Source: CAZOVB01 sp964583095
GTDB taxonomy: Bacteria; Planctomycetota; Phycisphaerae; SM23-33
Assembly (NCBI GenBank): GCA_964583095.1
Contig: CAZOVB010000071.1
Coordinates: forward strand, 1 to 22,345
Direction: 5' to 3'
DNA length: 22,345 nucleotides
Below are positions 5,875 to 13,654 of this stretch, one piece after another. The notes beneath the pieces were generated by a model. The model saw only the letters and a program-made list of their open reading frames with translations. It ran no database searches and was not told where the DNA came from. The translations under genes were made by a program, and so were the position numbers. The first letter of the stretch is position 1; the number at the start of each line of letters is the position of its first letter.

Positions 5875-7386
5875 TCAGTCCGGGCCTTTGTCGGCGTTGT
5901 CCAGGCGCTGCTCTATGGCTTGGCAGACACTCTCGATGACCTTGACCCGCGCGAAGCGTTTGTCGTTGGATTCCACGACGGTCCAAGGGGCCTGGGGCGG
6001 GCTGCACCGCAGGAGCATCTCGTCGACGGCCTGGCGATACAGATCCCATTTCTCCCGGTTTCGCCAGTCCTCTTCGGTGATCTTCCACTGCTTGTCGGGG
6101 TTGTCCTGGCGGGCCTGGAATCGTTGGATCTGCTCATCGCGGTCGATGTGCAGCCAGAACTTGAGCAGGACCATGCCGCTGTGGACCAGGTGCTGCTCCA
6201 TCTCGTTGATCTCCTGGTAGGCGCGTTTCCACTGCTGGGCCGTGGCAAAGCCTTCCACCCGCTCGACGAGGACGCGGCCATACCAGGAGCGGTCGAAGAT
6301 GCCGATATGTCCGGCCTTGGGGATGCTCCGCCAGAATCGCCATAAGTAGTGGTGGGCCTTTTCCGTCGCGTCGGGGGCTGCGATCGGGATGACTTCGTAT
6401 CCTCGAGGGTCGAGTTTTTCGGTCAGGCGTCGGATATTGCCCCCTTTGCCGGCGGCGTCCCATCCTTCGTACACGATCGCCACGCCGATCCTCTCCCGGT
6501 AGATGCGGTGCTGGAGGGTTCGAAGCTTCTTCTGGGCCTTTTTAAGCCGTTGGCGATATTCCGGTTTGTCCAGTTTCAGCGACAGATCGACCCCGTCGAG
6601 CAGACTGCTTCGCATGGTTTCGGGCTCTTCTTGCGTTGCCGGCGGCAAGGGGGGTTGGTGGCCCTTTCGCTCTTCGAGTCGCTTGCAGCGGGCTCGAAGC
6701 GCATTGCCGACTGTTTCGAAGACCTTCAGCGCGGCGAATCGCCGATCGTGGGCCTCCACGATGGTCCAGGGGGCGTGCTGCGTGTCGGTCCGGGAGAGGA
6801 TCTCATCCACCGTCGTGCGATACTGCTTGTACATCTTGTGACGGCGGAGGTCCTGTCGCGTCACTCGCCAACGGGTCGCGGGGTCTTCGCGAAGTTTCTT
6901 GAGTCTGCGCTTCTGGGTCTTGCGCGAGATGTGCAGGAAGAACTTGACGATCAGCGTTCCGTCCTGGCTGAGATGTTGTTCGAAGCTTCGGATATCCTCG
7001 CAGGCTTCGGCCAGGCCCGCTGAATCCAGTTCCCCGTCCAGGTTCTGCTGCACGATCGCGTGGTACCAGCTTCGATCCAGGATGGATTGTCGGCCTCGGG
7101 CGGGGGTTCGAATCCAGAAGCGCCAGAGGAAGGGGAAGAGCTTCTCTTGCTGGGTGGGGCTCTGGCAGGTGTAGACGGTAAAACCCCGGGGGTCCAGGGG
7201 AAGGATCAGATCGTTGATGAGCGTGCCCTTGCCGGCCGCGTCGAATCCTTCAAAAACCACGAGGATCGGAATTCCCAGTTTGGTGCTGCGGCGCTGAAGC
7301 CGGGCCAGTTCGGCTCGCAGCTCCTCGGCCTGCTTTTTGTACTGCTGCTTGGAAACCTTCCGGGACAGGTCGATGTCTTTGAGCAT
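5875..7386 (-). CDS. pap: Tandem-domain PPK2 polyphosphate kinase (polyphosphate:AMP phosphotransferase type)
   Basis: The 503 aa protein contains two PPK2 domains, the layout of class II PPK2 enzymes that use polyphosphate to phosphorylate AMP. Domain 1 has Walker A GFDAAGKG at residues 47-54 and Walker B-type DRSWY at 104-108. Domain 2 has GWDAAGKG at 308-315 and DRSWYGR at 365-371. They are joined by a proline-rich linker near 243-256. In characterised class II enzymes the C-terminal domain is the catalytic one; here both P-loops look intact. The start is ATG 7386 with GGGAGA six bases upstream. It is transcribed on its own, convergent with the SLOG gene, and followed upstream by gluQ on the same strand. 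Class and domain layout are secure; the AMP-versus-ADP preference cannot be read from sequence. Confidence 0.9.
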   Translation of the reverse strand: MLKDIDLSRKVSKQQYKKQAEELRAELARLQRRSTKLGIPILVVFEGFDAAGKGTLINDLILPLDPRGFTVYTCQSPTQQEKLFPFLWRFWIRTPARGRQSILDRSWYHAIVQQNLDGELDSAGLAEACEDIRSFEQHLSQDGTLIVKFFLHISRKTQKRRLKKLREDPATRWRVTRQDLRRHKMYKQYRTTVDEILSRTDTQHAPWTIVEAHDRRFAALKVFETVGNALRARCKRLEERKGHQPPLPPATQEEPETMRSSLLDGVDLSLKLDKPEYRQRLKKAQKKLRTLQHRIYRERIGVAIVYEGWDAAGKGGNIRRLTEKLDPRGYEVIPIAAPDATEKAHHYLWRFWRSIPKAGHIGIFDRSWYGRVLVERVEGFATAQQWKRAYQEINEMEQHLVHSGMVLLKFWLHIDRDEQIQRFQARQDNPDKQWKITEEDWRNREKWDLYRQAVDEMLLRCSPPQAPWTVVESNDKRFARVKVIESVCQAIEQRLDNADKGPD

Positions 7387-7462
7387 GGTTTTCTCCCTGG
7401 CAAGGCGACGGTGGTCTTGTCGACCGGATTGTCCGCAGGCGTTCCTGATGTTCTTACCATGT

Positions 7463-7491
7463 TTTATAGTCGGCAGAAGGTGAGCTGTGCC
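7463..7491 (-). promoter_or_regulatory. Promoter for the PPK2 gene
   Basis: On the minus strand GGCACA (7491-7486), a 17 bp spacer and TATAAA (7468-7463) lie within the 118-base gap between gluQ and the PPK2 gene. The -10 is strong; the -35 matches only at three positions. Confidence 0.45.
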
Positions 7492-7504
7492 TGTGACGAT
7501 TCAC

Positions 7505-8452
7505 TCATCCCAGCAGGAAGTGGTGGTCTTCGGGGCCGAACACGACCTTCCGGTTTGGGATGCGGTCGGGATGAAAGCTCTCGGAAAGTTCGTGCAGGCT
7601 CGCGGCCCTTCGCTGCTTTATCAGGCCCGACCAGAATCCCAGCAGCCCGAGGATTTTCTCCGAGGTGGCGCCCTGCTGTCTGTACCAGGCCAGGCGGGTA
7701 TCTCCGTGGCGCTTGGCGAGTCTTCGCCCGTCGGTGCCCACGACCAGGGGCAGATGCCAGTACTGCGGCTCGGGGGAAAGGCCCAGGAGGTTTCGGAGGT
7801 GGATCTGCCTGGGAGTCGAGTCGAGCAGGTCATCTCCGCGAACCACCGCGTCCACGGCGGACCCGGCATCGTCAACCACCACGGCCAGTTGGTAGGAGGC
7901 GGCGAGGTCCTTCTTGAAGATCACGAAATCTCCGCACGTCCGGGCCAGATTGAACTCGATGGGCCCGGCGAAACGATCCTCGAAACGTATCGGTTCGTCG
8001 GGTACCCGAACCCGCCAGGCGGCGGGCTTTCCCGTTTTCTCGGTTGCCTCGACCGCGGAGCGGAAACGGCCTCGGCAGGTGCCGGGATAGACAGACGCGC
8101 CGTCTTCGGCGTGGGGAGCCGACGCGGCCTGATCCACATCCTTGCGTGTGCAGATGCAGGGGTAGGCCCATCCGGAGCGGGCCAACTGCTCCAGGGCCCG
8201 GGCGTACGTCGGGCCCCTTTGCGACTGGTACATCGCCGGGCTCTGCCAGGTCAGTCCCAGCCACGCGAGTTGCTCAAGCAGATCTTCGGCCGCTTGGGGC
8301 TTGACTCGCGGGGAATCCAGATCTTCGATTCGCATCAGGACCTTCCATCCGAAATGCCGGGCCAGCAGATCGTTGACCAGGAAGGTGCGCAGGTTCCCCA
8401 GGTGCAGGGCGCCGGTCGGGGATGGGGCTAATCTGGTTGTCGTCGATGCCAT
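7505..8452 (-). CDS. gluQ: Glutamyl-Q tRNA(Asp) synthetase
   Basis: GluQ-RS activates glutamate and attaches it to queuosine in the anticodon of tRNA-Asp. It is a truncated relative of glutamyl-tRNA synthetase without the anticodon-binding domain, and 315 aa fits. The N-terminus reads RLAPSPTGALHLGN with the HIGH-type signature at residues 17-20. Zinc ligands expected for GluQ-RS are present: C100, C102, Y123 and C127. The KMSKS-like loop is RRLAKRHG at 244-251. MRIEDLDSPR and VRGDDLLDSTPRQ are also typical. ATG 8452 has only a weak GGGAA-like site. The gene is divergent from manA. A full-length GluRS is excluded because the protein ends shortly after the catalytic core. Confidence 0.93.
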   Translation of the reverse strand: MASTTTRLAPSPTGALHLGNLRTFLVNDLLARHFGWKVLMRIEDLDSPRVKPQAAEDLLEQLAWLGLTWQSPAMYQSQRGPTYARALEQLARSGWAYPCICTRKDVDQAASAPHAEDGASVYPGTCRGRFRSAVEATEKTGKPAAWRVRVPDEPIRFEDRFAGPIEFNLARTCGDFVIFKKDLAASYQLAVVVDDAGSAVDAVVRGDDLLDSTPRQIHLRNLLGLSPEPQYWHLPLVVGTDGRRLAKRHGDTRLAWYRQQGATSEKILGLLGFWSGLIKQRRAASLHELSESFHPDRIPNRKVVFGPEDHHFLLG

Positions 8453-8549
8453 CGGATGGATTCCCGCAGAGGGTCAGCACGAGACTCCAGCGTGGCAGAA
8501 ATTCCCCGGCCGATCAAGGCTGGCGCGTCCAAAGGGCACAAACGCATGG

Positions 8550-8578
8550 TTTACGCCGGGGGCTCCGGGCTCTAGAAT
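8550..8578 (+). promoter_or_regulatory. Sigma-70-like promoter for the manA operon
   Basis: TTTACG (8550-8555), a 17 bp spacer and TAGAAT (8573-8578) lie 29 bases before the manA ATG, leaving a short leader that contains AAGGA. I see no matching promoter for gluQ on the other strand of this gap. Confidence 0.55.
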
Positions 8579-8607
8579 ACCGGGTCAGAACCCTATAAGG
8601 AAACCGA

Positions 8608-9564
8608 ATGAACCTGTATCCGCTTAAATTCACCCCGATCTATCTCGAAAAGATCTGGGGAGGACGCAACCTGGATCGCCTCTATCAGCGTGATCTGCCC
8701 GAGGGTAAGAAGATCGGCGAAAGCTGGGAGTTGGCCGATCTGGAAGAAGGCGTCAGCCATATAGGCAACGGCCCGCTGGCCGGCACGGAACTGACCGACC
8801 TGGTCGCCCAGGCACAAAAAGAGCTTCTGGGCCCGGCCGAGCCGATGAAAAACGGCCGATTCCCCTTGCTGCTCAAACTCCTGGACGCCAACGACATTCT
8901 CTCGCTTCAGGTGCATCCCGATGCCCAGGCCGTGAAACAGATCGGCCCCCCCGCCGCATTGAAGACCGAGTGCTGGTACTACGTGGAGAGCCGCGAAGGG
9001 TACGTTTACCTCGGCGTCGAGGAGGGCACGTCACCGGAGCAGTTCCGCCAGGCCATCCAGGACGATACCGTGGAAAAGTACGTCGAGCGGAAAGACGTGC
9101 GGAGCGGAGATTTCCACTACGTGCCGGCCGGGACCGTCCACGCTTTGGGACCGGGCCTGGTGGTGGCGGAAGTTCAGACACCCTCCGATACGACCTATCG
9201 CGTGACGGACTGGGGCAGGGGCCGGGAAATTCACGTCGAGCGCAGCATGGAGTGCATCCACTTCGGCCCGCTGGACGAGCAGGTTCCCGGCCAACACGGC
9301 CAGACGCTGCTGGAGACCGGGTATTTCACCGTAGCCAAGCGGGAGGCCCGGGAGGGAAGATCCCTGCCCCAGGGACGATGCACCGCGCTGATGTTCCTTT
9401 CTGCTGCCCGGGCAGCGAGGGTAGTTCATCAGGGCCAGGAGCAACCGCAGGTGAGCGTCTCAGCCGGCGATACCGTTCTTATCCCCGCCGGCCTGGACTC
9501 GGCCCGGGTCGAGTGCAACGGGCCCTGCACCTGGCTGGAAATCACTCTTCCGGAAAGAGGATGA
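8608..9564 (+). CDS. manA: Mannose-6-phosphate isomerase, type I
   Basis: ManA is a zinc enzyme that interconverts mannose-6-phosphate and fructose-6-phosphate, linking glycolysis to GDP-sugar synthesis. At 318 aa it matches the short Bacillus-type ManA. Metal ligands are in place: Q101 and H103 in QVHPD, E121 in KTECWYY, and H178 in VPAGTVHALG, followed by the conserved VAEVQTPSDTTYRVTDWGR segment. WGG and GESWELAD near the N-terminus are typical. AAGGA precedes ATG 8608 by six bases. Its stop overlaps the start of the next gene by an ATGA tetranucleotide, so the pseudouridine synthase and rhaB are probably translated from the same message. Confidence 0.94.
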   Translation: MNLYPLKFTPIYLEKIWGGRNLDRLYQRDLPEGKKIGESWELADLEEGVSHIGNGPLAGTELTDLVAQAQKELLGPAEPMKNGRFPLLLKLLDANDILSLQVHPDAQAVKQIGPPAALKTECWYYVESREGYVYLGVEEGTSPEQFRQAIQDDTVEKYVERKDVRSGDFHYVPAGTVHALGPGLVVAEVQTPSDTTYRVTDWGRGREIHVERSMECIHFGPLDEQVPGQHGQTLLETGYFTVAKREAREGRSLPQGRCTALMFLSAARAARVVHQGQEQPQVSVSAGDTVLIPAGLDSARVECNGPCTWLEITLPERG

Positions 9565-10406
9565 TGGCCAAAGACGGCATACGAATACAGAAAGTCCTGG
9601 CCGAGGCGGGTATAGCCTCCCGCCGCGCCTCGGAAGAAATGGTTCAGGAAGGTCGTGTCCGCGTCAACGGCCAGGTAGTTACCGAACTGCCCATCTTCGT
9701 GGATCCCTTCGAGGATGAGATTTCCGTCGACGGCCGAAAGCTCAAGAACGCTGCGGCCGGCGAAAAGAAAGTCTACTTCCTGGTCAACAAGCCCCGCGGG
9801 GTTGTCTGCACGCAGAAGGACGAACTGAGCAGGCCCCGGGCTGTGGATCTGCTGCCCGCCTCGACCCCCCGGGTCCACTGCGTGGGCAGGTTGGATGTGG
9901 ATTCGACCGGCCTGCTCCTGTTGACCAACGACGGGGAACTGACCAATTACCTGACCCACCCGAGCCACGAGGTGGAGAAGACCTACGTGGTGGAGATCGA
10001 AGGAAAGCTGGATGAGGAGGCCGTCCGGCGCCTCAAACGCGGCATCTATCTCGATGGCAAGCGAACAGGTGGAGCCGCCCTGAAAGTGCTTCGTAAGGGG
10101 CGCAACCAATCCCTGCTGGAAATCCGCCTCCGGGAGGGACGTAATCGCGAGATCCGGCGGATCCTGGCCCGACTGGGTCACAAGGTACGAAAACTCAAGC
10201 GCACGGCGATAGGCCCGGTCACCAGTCGGGGCCTAAAGGCCGGTTCGTTCCGCCCGTTGGGGGTCAAAGAGGTCCAGGCCCTGCGCAACGCGGGGAGAGA
10301 CCCGGGCCCCCGCGCGCCCAAACGCTCCGGGCGACCGAAATCGTCTCGGTCCGGATCCAAGCCCAAACGACCACCAGATCGGAAACGAAAGGACAAACGA
10401 GGATGA
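9561..10406 (+). CDS. 23S/16S rRNA pseudouridine synthase, RsuA/RluB family
   Basis: These enzymes isomerise specific uridines in ribosomal RNA. An N-terminal S4 RNA-binding domain (residues about 7-55, RIQKVLAEAGIASRRASEE) is followed by the catalytic domain with NKPRGVVCT at 76-84 and GRLDVDSTGLLLLTNDG carrying catalytic Asp112. The downstream landmark EGRNREIRR is also present. The last roughly 35 residues are a basic, disordered Lys/Arg/Pro/Ser tail, a common RNA-contacting extension. The two tandem ATGs at 9561 and 9564 are both possible starts: 9561 forms an ATGA overlap with manA, and 9564 is better spaced from GGAAAGAGG. The 3' end overlaps rhaB by another ATGA. The exact target uridine (RluB, RsuA or RluE type) cannot be fixed by eye, so no symbol is given. 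Confidence 0.92.
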   Translation: MMAKDGIRIQKVLAEAGIASRRASEEMVQEGRVRVNGQVVTELPIFVDPFEDEISVDGRKLKNAAAGEKKVYFLVNKPRGVVCTQKDELSRPRAVDLLPASTPRVHCVGRLDVDSTGLLLLTNDGELTNYLTHPSHEVEKTYVVEIEGKLDEEAVRRLKRGIYLDGKRTGGAALKVLRKGRNQSLLEIRLREGRNREIRRILARLGHKVRKLKRTAIGPVTSRGLKAGSFRPLGVKEVQALRNAGRDPGPRAPKRSGRPKSSRSGSKPKRPPDRKRKDKRG

Positions 10407-11875
10407 CCGACCGCAGTCAGTTTCTTGCTATCGATTTCGGAGCAGAAAGCGGCAGAGGGATTGTCGTAACACTCGCCGAGGGCAAGGTGCAGATGGAGGA
10501 GATTCACCGGTGGCCAAACCGCCCGGTACGCCTGGGCCCCACGCTGGTGTGGGACTTCCCCTTCCTCCTTGCCGAGGTGCTCGAGACGCTTAAACGCTGC
10601 AAGGAACGAAGCATCGAGCTGACCTCCATGGGAGTGGACACCTGGGGAGTCGATTTCGGCCTGCTGGATAAGGACGGGCAACTCCTGAGCAATCCCGTCC
10701 ACTACCGGGACAGCCGAACCGAGGATATCCAGGACTGGGCGAAGCAAAGGCTCCCCCATGGCCGCGTGTTCGAACTGACGGGAATGGAAACCTGGGTCGG
10801 TTCTTCCCTGATGCAGCTTGCGGCCATGAAACGCGCCGAGAGCGACATTCTCAGAACAGCCCGGACCTTCCTGAACATGCCCGACCTGTTCTCCTACTTC
10901 CTGACCGGGAAAATCGCCGGCGAGATGTCCGTGGCCAACACCAGTGCCCTGATGGGCAGCGACTGCGCCTGGTCGCGGGAGATCATCGAGGCCTTCGAGC
11001 TGCCCGAGATGTTCCCGGAGCTTCACGAGCCCGGGACGCTGTTGGGCCCACTTCAGGACAGCGTGGCCGAGCAGACGGGGCTTTCAGGGCTGCCGGTGGT
11101 CTCGACGTGCGGCCACGACACCTCCGCAGCCGTTCAGGCGGTCCCGGGCCAGGGGCAGGACTGGGCGTTTCTCAGTTGCGGCACGTGGAGCATCCTGGGC
11201 ACGCTGCTGGAATCGCCGGTGCTGGATCCGCGATGCCTGGAACTGCACTGGATGAATGAATACGCCATTGGCGGCTGGTATCTGGCCAAGAACATCATCG
11301 GCCTGTGGCTCGTGCAGGAACTCAAGCGCAAGTGGGACACCTCCAACGATCCGTGGGATTATCCGCGAATCGTGCAGGAGGCCTCACAGGCCCGGACCGA
11401 CCTGCTTATCAACGCGGCAGACCCGGCCCTGATGGCGCCGGTGGACATGGAAGAGGCGCTGCTGGCCCAGATCCGCTCCTCGGGACAGGAATTGCCCCAG
11501 AGCCGGGGAGAACTGTTGCGAGCGGTTCTGGAGGGTCTGGCTTTGGAATACGCGGCCGGGCTCGACGCCATCTGCGAGTTGACCGGCACGAGGCCCCAGT
11601 CGATCCACATGGTCGGCGGAGGCATCCGCAATACGCTTCTGTGCCAGTTGACCGCCAACGCCTGCCATGCGTCGGTCTACGCATCCGCCGATCAGTGCAC
11701 CGCCTTGGGCAATGCCCTGGGCCAGGCCAAGGCGATGGGCATTCTGGCTTCGCCCGAAGAGATCCGCACGGTGATGCGCAACAGCTTCAAGCCGGTCCAA
11801 TACGATCTGCAGGACGAGGACATCTGGCAGGCCAAGAACGCCGAATATCGCAAAATGCGAGCCGACATGGAATGA
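10403..11875 (+). CDS. rhaB: Rhamnulokinase
   Basis: This FGGY-family sugar kinase phosphorylates L-rhamnulose at O1 in rhamnose or fucose breakdown. The length of 490 aa is normal. The ATPase phosphate-1 loop reads DFGAESGRGIVV near residue 10. MGVDTWGVDFGLLD and NPVHYRDSRT follow in the order seen in RhaB, and CGHDTSAAV, SCGTWSILG and the adenosine loop MVGGGIRNTLLCQL are all present. The start overlaps the previous stop by ATGA and is preceded by ACGAGG. No rhamnose isomerase, aldolase or transporter is next to it; instead it follows manA and an rRNA modification gene. Another FGGY substrate, such as a related ketose, cannot be excluded, but the DFGAESGR and DTWGVDFG signatures favour rhamnulokinase. 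Confidence 0.9.
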   Translation: MTDRSQFLAIDFGAESGRGIVVTLAEGKVQMEEIHRWPNRPVRLGPTLVWDFPFLLAEVLETLKRCKERSIELTSMGVDTWGVDFGLLDKDGQLLSNPVHYRDSRTEDIQDWAKQRLPHGRVFELTGMETWVGSSLMQLAAMKRAESDILRTARTFLNMPDLFSYFLTGKIAGEMSVANTSALMGSDCAWSREIIEAFELPEMFPELHEPGTLLGPLQDSVAEQTGLSGLPVVSTCGHDTSAAVQAVPGQGQDWAFLSCGTWSILGTLLESPVLDPRCLELHWMNEYAIGGWYLAKNIIGLWLVQELKRKWDTSNDPWDYPRIVQEASQARTDLLINAADPALMAPVDMEEALLAQIRSSGQELPQSRGELLRAVLEGLALEYAAGLDAICELTGTRPQSIHMVGGGIRNTLLCQLTANACHASVYASADQCTALGNALGQAKAMGILASPEEIRTVMRNSFKPVQYDLQDEDIWQAKNAEYRKMRADME

Positions 11876-11921
11876 GCCCCGCGGTGGGCAATGGGGCGAT
11901 TTGATTTGCGGGACATGCCCC

Positions 11922-11950
11922 TTGTTGCACGCCCGAGGAGCGGATACAAT
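11922..11950 (+). promoter_or_regulatory. Sigma-70-like promoter for the small lipoprotein gene
   Basis: TTGTTG (11922-11927), a 17 bp spacer and TACAAT (11945-11950) predict a start near 11957. This lies downstream of an in-frame ATG at 11891, which supports the later start at 12011. Confidence 0.55.
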
Positions 11951-12010
11951 GCGCTCTTGATGATTCGTCCAGAAAGGCCCATGCTCAAGCAGGGCCGGAA
12001 AGGTTTCGAG

Positions 12011-12376
12011 ATGGCTCGACTCATGCCTGCAAAGGCGATATTACTCGTGATGCTTGTTGTACTGAGCTTTGGCTTCTGCGTCGGAGCCAGCGGCTGCTTC
12101 GATAACGAGGGGCTCCGGGAGGTCAGCGAGGGCGTCTACGTTCCCCGGGACAAGGTCAACGTGCGGGGGATCGTGCTCGAGAGACTTGACAATGACGAAT
12201 ATCGCATGAGAACAAGCGTGTTCGGGGACGTTCTGCTCCAGCCCAAATTCATGGAAGGGTTGTTTCTCAAGCCCGGTTCGATCGTGGACGTCAGCGGATA
12301 CTGGGAAAAGCCCGTCGGTGCGCCGGCTCCGATGATCGTCGATGCCGAGGTGGACGTCATACGCAAGCCGACCTGA
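12011..12376 (+). CDS. Small putative lipoprotein with an OB-fold-like body
   Basis: I do not recognise a named family. The 121 aa protein starts MARLMPAKAI with a hydrophobic segment through residue 25 and a lipobox-like ASGC with Cys29, so it is probably an exported lipoprotein. The mature part has alternating short strands (VNVRGIVLERL, YRMRTSVFGDVLLQ, GSIVDVSGYWE, MIVDAEVDVI), the pattern of small OB-fold periplasmic domains; this fold is an inference. In-frame ATGs exist at 11891 and 11981, but GGAAAGG lies about seven bases upstream of 12011 and the hydrophobic segment begins directly there. The gene sits after rhaB with its own promoter and before a pseudopilin gene. Confidence 0.65.
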   Translation: MARLMPAKAILLVMLVVLSFGFCVGASGCFDNEGLREVSEGVYVPRDKVNVRGIVLERLDNDEYRMRTSVFGDVLLQPKFMEGLFLKPGSIVDVSGYWEKPVGAPAPMIVDAEVDVIRKPT

Positions 12377-12459
12377 GGCTTATTTCAGTCCCGACGCGAC
12401 TGGCCCGATAAAGGCTCCGGGGGAGTACCTGCGCCCATACGCCCAGGAGGGCCAACCGC

Positions 12460-12948
12460 GTGCCAGGCAGTTTTGATTCCAACAGAACGTGCCCGGGCTT
12501 CAGCCTGGTGGAACTGACGGTGGTCATCGTCGTGATCGGCGTTCTGGCAGCGGTCGCCGCCTCCAGATTCAGCAATTACGACCGCCGGGCCGCACAGGCC
12601 GCCTTCATCAACGACCTGAGGATCTTCCGACAAGCGGCTGAGATCTACCACGACCAGACCGGAAAGTGGCTGGAGGATTCCTCCAGCGGCCGGCTTCCCC
12701 AAGACTGGGGTCCCTACGTGGACAGCGCCAACTGGACCTCCGTGACCCCCATCGGAGGCTGCTGGGATTTCGAGCACAAATCCTTCTCGATCACCAGCGG
12801 ATTCGGCGTACACTTCTATCGGTACCCACCTCGGCGCGGCGACAGTTACATGCGCGAGATCGATGAATCCTTCGACGACGGGGATCTCTCTGCGGGCATT
12901 TTCCGCAAAATCGCCTGGGATCGGTACTACATGATTCTGGAAGAGTAG
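12460..12948 (+). CDS. Type II secretion/type IV pilin-like pseudopilin
   Basis: The 162 aa protein has a classic prepilin leader: a short N-terminal segment ending in P-G13, then FSLVELTVVIVVIGVLAAVA with glutamate at +5 (E18), recognised by prepilin peptidase. The globular part carries the RAAQAAFINDLRIFRQAAEIYHDQTG helix common in GspG-like proteins and a C-terminal aromatic domain. It is thus an inner-membrane protein that can assemble into a pseudopilus. The start is GTG 12460, with AGGAGG nine bases upstream; no ATG is positioned better. No secretion ATPase or platform genes are adjacent, so it may be one of several dispersed pseudopilins that share a common machine elsewhere. Confidence 0.88.
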   Translation: MPGSFDSNRTCPGFSLVELTVVIVVIGVLAAVAASRFSNYDRRAAQAAFINDLRIFRQAAEIYHDQTGKWLEDSSSGRLPQDWGPYVDSANWTSVTPIGGCWDFEHKSFSITSGFGVHFYRYPPRRGDSYMREIDESFDDGDLSAGIFRKIAWDRYYMILEE

Positions 12949-13032
12949 GCTCGGACTCTTTCGGGCAGGCCGATTTTTCAGGTCGGGGCTTCTGGGGTCC
13001 CTTGCTTCCGATATTTCGGCCCTGTTGCTGCC

Positions 13033-13038
13033 TATAAT
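13033..13038 (+). promoter_or_regulatory. Perfect -10 element for the C-type lectin gene
   Basis: TATAAT matches consensus exactly and lies 52 bases before the start codon at 13091. No good -35 is seen at 16-18 bp, so the promoter may need an activator or may be fortuitous. Confidence 0.4.
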
Positions 13039-13090
13039 GGTCAAATGCACGATGAAACGTCCCTGATACTCTTGGAAGGAGATTCTCTAC

Positions 13091-13627
13091 ATGAAGACGC
13101 TGATCTTCTCTGTTGCGGCCGCACTGTGTTTGATTGCCCTGGCTTGCGAAGAATCCAATAGTGGCATCGAGGACCATGCCGACCAATCGCCGGCTGCAGC
13201 GAAGCCGGTCGAACCGGCTGTCGAGGTACCCGCCCATCCCGAAGACGCCAAGGAGTTCAATGGCCACTGGTACAAGGTCTTCGAGGACCCCGACCAGAAG
13301 CTCTCCTGGCACGAGAAGAAGAAGCTCTGCGAAGAAAAGGGCGGATACCTGGCCGTGATCGAGACCGAGGAGGAGCAGAAATTCATCGCCAAGCTGGCCG
13401 ATGGTCGCTATCTGTCCCTCGGGGCGACCGACGAGGTGGAAGAAGACAAATGGGTCTGGGTCAACGGGGCGGACTTCGAATACACCGCCTGGATGCCCGG
13501 CCAGCCCAACAACTACGCTGACGAGGACTACCTGGCCACCTACGACTACGGCGAGTGGGTAGACGTGGCCGGAGAGGGAATGGACTTCTGGATGCCCACA
13601 GGGTATATCTGCGAATGGGAGAAGTAA
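13091..13627 (+). CDS. C-type lectin-domain lipoprotein
   Basis: The 178 aa protein begins with a hydrophobic export signal ending in ALAC (Cys19), an imperfect lipobox, then a Pro/Ala-rich linker up to residue 55. The rest matches a C-type lectin fold: WYKVF at the start, KKLCEEKGGYLAVIETEEEQKFI, YLSLGATDEVEEDKWVWVNG, and WMPGQPNNY, with the QPN element in the place of the QPD/EPN sugar-specificity motif. A closing GEWVDV is followed by GYICEWEK. Two cysteines are placed to form the conserved long disulfide. GGAAGGAG nine bases upstream fixes the start. It probably binds carbohydrate or protein at the cell envelope; calcium dependence is plausible from QPN but unproven. Confidence 0.85.
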   Translation: MKTLIFSVAAALCLIALACEESNSGIEDHADQSPAAAKPVEPAVEVPAHPEDAKEFNGHWYKVFEDPDQKLSWHEKKKLCEEKGGYLAVIETEEEQKFIAKLADGRYLSLGATDEVEEDKWVWVNGADFEYTAWMPGQPNNYADEDYLATYDYGEWVDVAGEGMDFWMPTGYICEWEK

Positions 13628-13654
13628 TCACGCTAACCCCAGCAGAGAAAGCCC

